From NCBI GenBank assembly GCA_046154545.1, contig JBJXGC010000063.1:1-16653 (forward strand): a stretch of DNA of 16,653 nt, written 5' to 3'. Position 1 is the stretch's first letter. Every line of letters begins with the position of its first letter. Source of the DNA: JBJXGC01 sp046154545 (GTDB lineage Bacteria; Chloroflexota; Dehalococcoidia; Tepidiformales; Tepidiformaceae). A program made the translations under genes and the position numbers. A model generated the notes under the pieces. It ran no database searches and was not told the origin of the DNA. It saw only the letters and a list, made by a program, of their open reading frames with translations. Below are positions 14,148 to 16,653 of this stretch, piece after piece.

Positions 14148-15347
14148 ATGACCTCCTCCGCCGTTTCGCCCTCCGTCCTCCACGTCGACCTCGACGCCTT
14201 CTACGTGTCGATGGAGCTGTTGCGTCATCCCGAACTTCGCGGGCTGCCCGTCATCGTCGGCTACGACGGGAATCGTGGCGTCGTCAGCACCTGCAGCTAC
14301 GAGGCCCGCAAGTTCGGCGTCCGCTCCGCCATGCCGTCCGCCCGGGCGAAGCAGCTTTGCCCCCAGGCCACCTTTCTCCTGCCCGACTTCAGTTACTACG
14401 GACCCGCCTCCGAGCAGTTCCACGCCATCCTTCGCGACTACACCCCCCGGGTCGAACCAGCCGGCTCCGACGAGGCCTACCTTGATGTCGCCGGCAGCGA
14501 GCTCCTCTTCGGCGACAGCGAAGCCATCGCCCGCGATATCAAGCGGCGCGTCCGCGAGGAGATCGGCATCACCGCTTCGGTCGGTGTCTCCGTGAACAAG
14601 CTCGTCTCGAAGGTCGCCTCGGACGCCTCCAAGCCGGACGGTCTCGTGGTCGTCGCGGCCGGCACCGAGGCCGCCTGGCTCGCCCCGCGTCCCCTCCGTG
14701 ACCTCCCGATGATCGGCCCGAAGAGCGCCGAATCGCTCCTCGCCCTCGGCATCCGCACCGTCGGCGACCTCGCCGCCGTGCCCATCTCGCTGCTCGAGGC
14801 GCGCTTCGGCCGCAACCACGCCATAGAACTCCATCGCCGCGCCCTCGGACAGTACGACGCGCCCGTCCTTGCCGGCCGCGGCGAGGCCAAGTCCATCAGC
14901 CGCGAGACCACCTTCGACGGCGACGAGCCGGACGGCGACCGTCTCCGCGCCATCCTCCGTGGACAGGCCGAGCGCGTCGCTGCCGACCTCACTCGGCAGG
15001 CCAGGAGCGCCCGGACCGTCACCCTCAAGCTCCGCTTTCCGCCCTTCGAGACGCTCACCCGCTCGCTCACCCCGCCCGTCGCCATCGACATCGCCGACCA
15101 GCTCTACGAAGCGGCTGTGGACCTTTTCGAACGCGCCTGGGCCGAAAATGACCATCGGCCCGTGCGGCTCCTCGGTCTCGGCGCCACGAACCTGCGCGAG
15201 CGCGCCCGCCAGCTCCGCCTCGGCGAAGAGCTCGGCGCCGACCGCCTCGCCGACACCGTCTCCGAAATCCGCGACCGTTTCGGCGACACCGCCCTCAAGC
15301 GCGGCGCCGAACTGGGCGGCCGGCCTGGCGCCGGCCACCACCCGTAG
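14148..15347 (+). CDS. dinB: DNA polymerase IV (Y-family translesion polymerase)
   Basis: This 399-residue Y-family polymerase copies damaged templates with low fidelity. Catalytic carboxylates are Asp14 in HVDLDAFY and Asp108-Glu109 in SDEAYLD. Tyr19 stands at the steric-gate position. YEARKFGVRSAMP (51-63), the ASVGVSVNKLVSKVASDASKP region, and two helix-hairpin-helix motifs (LPMIGPKSAESL, LGIRTVGDLAA) are present. The little-finger domain carries SKSISRETTF-like wording (KSISRETTFDGD). The family's usual SIDEA/SVDEA reads GSDEA here, a small variation. The C-terminus ends PGAGHHP without an obvious beta-clamp motif, although RQLRLGEEL near 360 might substitute. ATG 14148 was chosen because the SOS box ends just before it; the frame is open further upstream. 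No Shine-Dalgarno sequence is seen, so the leader is about 10 bases or absent. Confidence 0.95.
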   Translation: MTSSAVSPSVLHVDLDAFYVSMELLRHPELRGLPVIVGYDGNRGVVSTCSYEARKFGVRSAMPSARAKQLCPQATFLLPDFSYYGPASEQFHAILRDYTPRVEPAGSDEAYLDVAGSELLFGDSEAIARDIKRRVREEIGITASVGVSVNKLVSKVASDASKPDGLVVVAAGTEAAWLAPRPLRDLPMIGPKSAESLLALGIRTVGDLAAVPISLLEARFGRNHAIELHRRALGQYDAPVLAGRGEAKSISRETTFDGDEPDGDRLRAILRGQAERVAADLTRQARSARTVTLKLRFPPFETLTRSLTPPVAIDIADQLYEAAVDLFERAWAENDHRPVRLLGLGATNLRERARQLRLGEELGADRLADTVSEIRDRFGDTALKRGAELGGRPGAGHHP

Positions 15348-15364
15348 CGGCGACCCACCGCGGT

Positions 15365-15390
15365 CGCGGGCTTCCGGACGCCGGCCCGCG
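15365..15390 (+). terminator. GC hairpin after Pol IV (possible terminator)
   Basis: CGCGGGC (15365-15371) and GCCCGCG (15384-15390) form a perfect 7-bp stem with a 12-base loop, 18 bases after the Pol IV stop. No T-run follows, so it may be only a weak or Rho-assisted terminator, or a chance structure. Confidence 0.3.
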
Positions 15391-15411
15391 TGTCCCGGAC
15401 GGCGCCCCTCG

Positions 15412-15441
15412 TTGACCCTTCGCCCACCCTATCGGCATGAT
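15412..15441 (+). promoter_or_regulatory. Sigma-70-type promoter of the HTH regulator gene
   Basis: The -35 box is TTGACC (15412-15417) and the -10 box is CATGAT (15436-15441), with an 18-base spacer. The -35 box and spacing equal those of the rplU promoter. Transcription would start near 15448, and the gene's GGAGG (15453-15457) follows 10 bases before its GTG. Confidence 0.6.
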
Positions 15442-15467
15442 TGCCCCACTTTGGAGGCATTTGCACG

Positions 15468-16103
15468 GTGGCAGACTCCCCCTCTCCCGGCCCCTCCTGG
15501 CTGACCCTCGGCGCCGCCAGCCAGCTCCTCGGCGTCAGTGAATCGACCATCCGCCGCTGGGCCGACGCCGGCGAGCTCCGCTCCTACCGGACGACCGGTG
15601 GCCATCGCCGCGTCCTCGAAGAGGATCTCCGCCACCTCATCTCCAACACCGCTCCGGCGCCCGGCCGCGACAGTGACCGGATCAGCGACCTCGCCATCGC
15701 CCGCGTGAAACGCCGCCTCGGCCGCGGCCGTCGCCAGCACTCCATGGCCGCCTTCGAGGGCCTCGCACCCGAGGTCCTGGACCGCCTGCGTCTCATGGGC
15801 CGCCAGTTGGTCGACCTCTTCGCCCGCTACATCGCCTCTGACACGAAGGGGGAGCGCTTCTCCGAGGACGCCCGCACCATCGGCCACGAATACGGCCGGA
15901 CCCTCGTCGGTTCCGGCGTCGGCCTGACCACTGCAGTCGTCACCTTCAACACCATGCGCGGTTCGCTCGAAGAGACCGCCGCCCAGATCGCGACCGAGGC
16001 CGGCCTCGCCACCGAAGACGCCGTCGAGGCCATCGAACACGTCCTCCGCCTCGCCGACACCGTCCTCGAAGGCATGGCCCAGGTCTACGAACGCGGCGGT
16101 TGA
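15468..16103 (+). CDS. MerR-like helix-turn-helix regulator with RsbRD_N-like C-terminal domain
   Basis: This is a 211-residue protein. Residues 12-60 are a winged HTH of the MerR/excisionase (BldC-like) type: LTLGAASQLLGVSESTIRRW, then GELRSYRTTGGHRRVLEEDL. The C-terminal half (about 95-205) is all-helical, with GRQLVDLFARYI, IGHEYGRTLVGSGVGLTTAVVTFNTMRGSLEET and a final helix. This resembles the N-terminal helical bundle of RsbRD-like sensor proteins, suggesting ligand-controlled or partner-controlled DNA binding; that is inference. The GTG start at 15468 follows GGAGG at 10-base spacing and a good promoter. The next gene starts 3 bases after the stop, so the HTH and Nudix genes form one transcript. 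Confidence 0.8.
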   Translation: MADSPSPGPSWLTLGAASQLLGVSESTIRRWADAGELRSYRTTGGHRRVLEEDLRHLISNTAPAPGRDSDRISDLAIARVKRRLGRGRRQHSMAAFEGLAPEVLDRLRLMGRQLVDLFARYIASDTKGERFSEDARTIGHEYGRTLVGSGVGLTTAVVTFNTMRGSLEETAAQIATEAGLATEDAVEAIEHVLRLADTVLEGMAQVYERGG

Positions 16104-16106
16104 GCC

Positions 16107-16535
16107 GTGATGACCCGTGTCGTCCAGAAAGTGGTCTGCTATATCGTCCGCGACGGCAATCTCCTCGTGTTCGTCCACGTGGACGTGCCCCTCGCCGACA
16201 CCGGAGTGCAGGTGCCAGCCGGCACCATCCGGCCCGGCGAGTCTGGCCGGACGGCCGCCGTTCGGGAGGCGCGGGAGGAGACCGGTATCGCCGCCTTCTC
16301 GAAGGTGCGATACCTGGGCCGGCGCCTGTACGACCAGCGTCCCTACCGCGACGAACGCCACTTGCGCCACTTCTACCAGCTCACGCCGGAAGGGGACCTG
16401 CCCGAACGGTAGTCCAGCGAGGAGAAGCACGACGGCCTGTCCGAACCAACGCGCTTCGAATGCTCCTGGCGCCCGATCGCTGATGGACATGTCCTGGTGG
16501 CCGGACAGGGGGCGCTGCTCTTCGCAATTCGCTGA
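16107..16535 (+). pseudogene. Nudix hydrolase interrupted by an in-frame amber codon
   Basis: The frame opens at GTG 16107 or ATG 16110 and shows a complete Nudix box, GTIRPGESGRTAAVREAREETGI (box at 38-60 from ATG 16110). Such proteins hydrolyse nucleoside diphosphates linked to another moiety, with Mg2+ held by the REAREE glutamates. A TAG at 16410-16412 ends it at about 100 residues, shorter than usual for the family. The same frame continues without another stop for 40 more codons to TGA 16533-16535. The continuation (SSEEKHDGLSEPTRFECSW, then HVLVAGQGALLFAI) looks like a normal Nudix C-terminus. A single TGG-to-TAG change at PER-W-SSEE explains the break. Either the gene is recently broken, the stop is suppressed, or the base is a sequencing error. 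The start lies 3 bases after the HTH gene. Confidence 0.8.
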
Positions 16536-16563
16536 CCCGCCAGCCGAAGGAACGTGGAGGGTG

Positions 16564-16580
16564 TACCATTTCTGGACATG
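16564..16580 (+). promoter_or_regulatory. Possible -10 box of the last gene
   Basis: TACCAT (16564-16569) fits TANNNT and lies 8 bases before the ATG at 16578. Transcription would start one or two bases before the ATG, giving an almost leaderless mRNA. The nearest purine block (GGAGGG, 16556-16561) is too far from the ATG to act as a Shine-Dalgarno sequence. Confidence 0.35.
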
Positions 16581-16653
16581 GATACGGACATGCCCGGTGA
16601 GTTGTTGGCGCTCGGTTATTGCGACGACGACCTCCCGCCCCGCCGCGATGTCG
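16578..16653 (+). CDS. Unidentified protein, N-terminal 25 codons (partial)
   Basis: A frame begins at ATG 16578 and runs open to the window edge. It encodes MDTDMPGELLALGYCDDDLP and a few more residues (PRRDV). It starts 42 bases after the end of the broken Nudix gene. I do not recognise the family. The acidic CDDD cluster followed by LPPRRDV gives no safe assignment. An alternative GTG at 16561 in another frame is also open, but it gives an unusual Cys/Trp/Thr-rich peptide and is less likely. Confidence 0.4.
   Translation, partial: MDTDMPGELLALGYCDDDLPPRRDV

Noticed and set aside
13782..15341. Minus-strand open frame of 519 codons opposite Pol IV
   Set aside because: Gly/Ala/Glu/Asp-rich antisense shadow. 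Pol IV motifs on the plus strand are unambiguous, and the C-terminal part only reads through the REP-like repeats.
15429..16490. Minus-strand open frame of 353 codons opposite the HTH and Nudix genes
   Set aside because: Composition typical of a GC-rich antisense shadow and no recognisable domain.
1..16653. CRISPR arrays, transposases, phage genes, toxin-antitoxin pairs, tRNA or rRNA genes
   Set aside because: No spaced direct repeats, transposase or integrase motifs, or RNA gene signatures were seen on either strand by eye.

Overview
The window is GC-rich bacterial chromosome, densely coded on both strands, with many GTG/TTG starts. It looks like a member of the Chloroflexota or a close relative. 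That is an inference from family content: a DUF1385 membrane protein directly after the L21-L27-L31 ribosomal genes, a bacterial PAC2 protein, a DUF4010/MgtC protein, and a MerR-like HTH fused to an RsbRD_N-like domain. No rRNA or tRNA is present to prove it.

Layout. (1) 1-1922, minus strand: ribosomal protein operon rplU-rpmA-rpmE from a clear promoter (TTGACC-18-TAGACT), an intrinsic terminator, then a DUF1385 membrane protein and the first 17 codons of a further gene. (2) 2089-9674: a block that reads like a stress or dormancy cassette. It holds a Na+/K+-ATPase-like (P2C type) cation pump, a DUF2267 protein, an ADH-A-like zinc alcohol dehydrogenase, an MgtC/DUF4010 membrane protein that apparently starts with CTG, a site-2 protease with two CBS domains, and an Hsp20 chaperone. 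(3) 9735-10755: a bidirectional terminator and a secreted CAP/SCP-domain protein with a Pro/Thr linker and a C-terminal beta-sandwich-like domain. (4) 10945-13748: a PAC2 protein, then three minus-strand genes: a YtxJ/bacilliredoxin-like protein, a DinB-fold thiol-transferase-like protein and a ketopantoate reductase family protein. (5) 13749-14147: a 399-base gap with REP-like palindromes, then an SOS-type operator in front of DNA polymerase IV. (6) 15412-16653: a promoter, an HTH regulator, a Nudix hydrolase broken by an in-frame amber codon, and the start of an unidentified gene.

How they may work together. The cassette combines ion homeostasis, membrane proteolysis with nucleotide-sensing CBS domains, redox turnover and protein holding. 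Several of its families also occur in the mycobacterial dormancy regulon. The YtxJ-like and DinB-fold neighbours both point to low-molecular-weight thiol chemistry. Pol IV under a LexA-like box indicates an SOS response. No CRISPR array, phage, transposase or canonical defence system was seen. The most unusual items are the CTG start, the amber-split Nudix gene, the terminator lying inside the apparent DUF1385 reading frame, and the palindromes in front of the PAC2, DUF2267 and site-2 protease genes.
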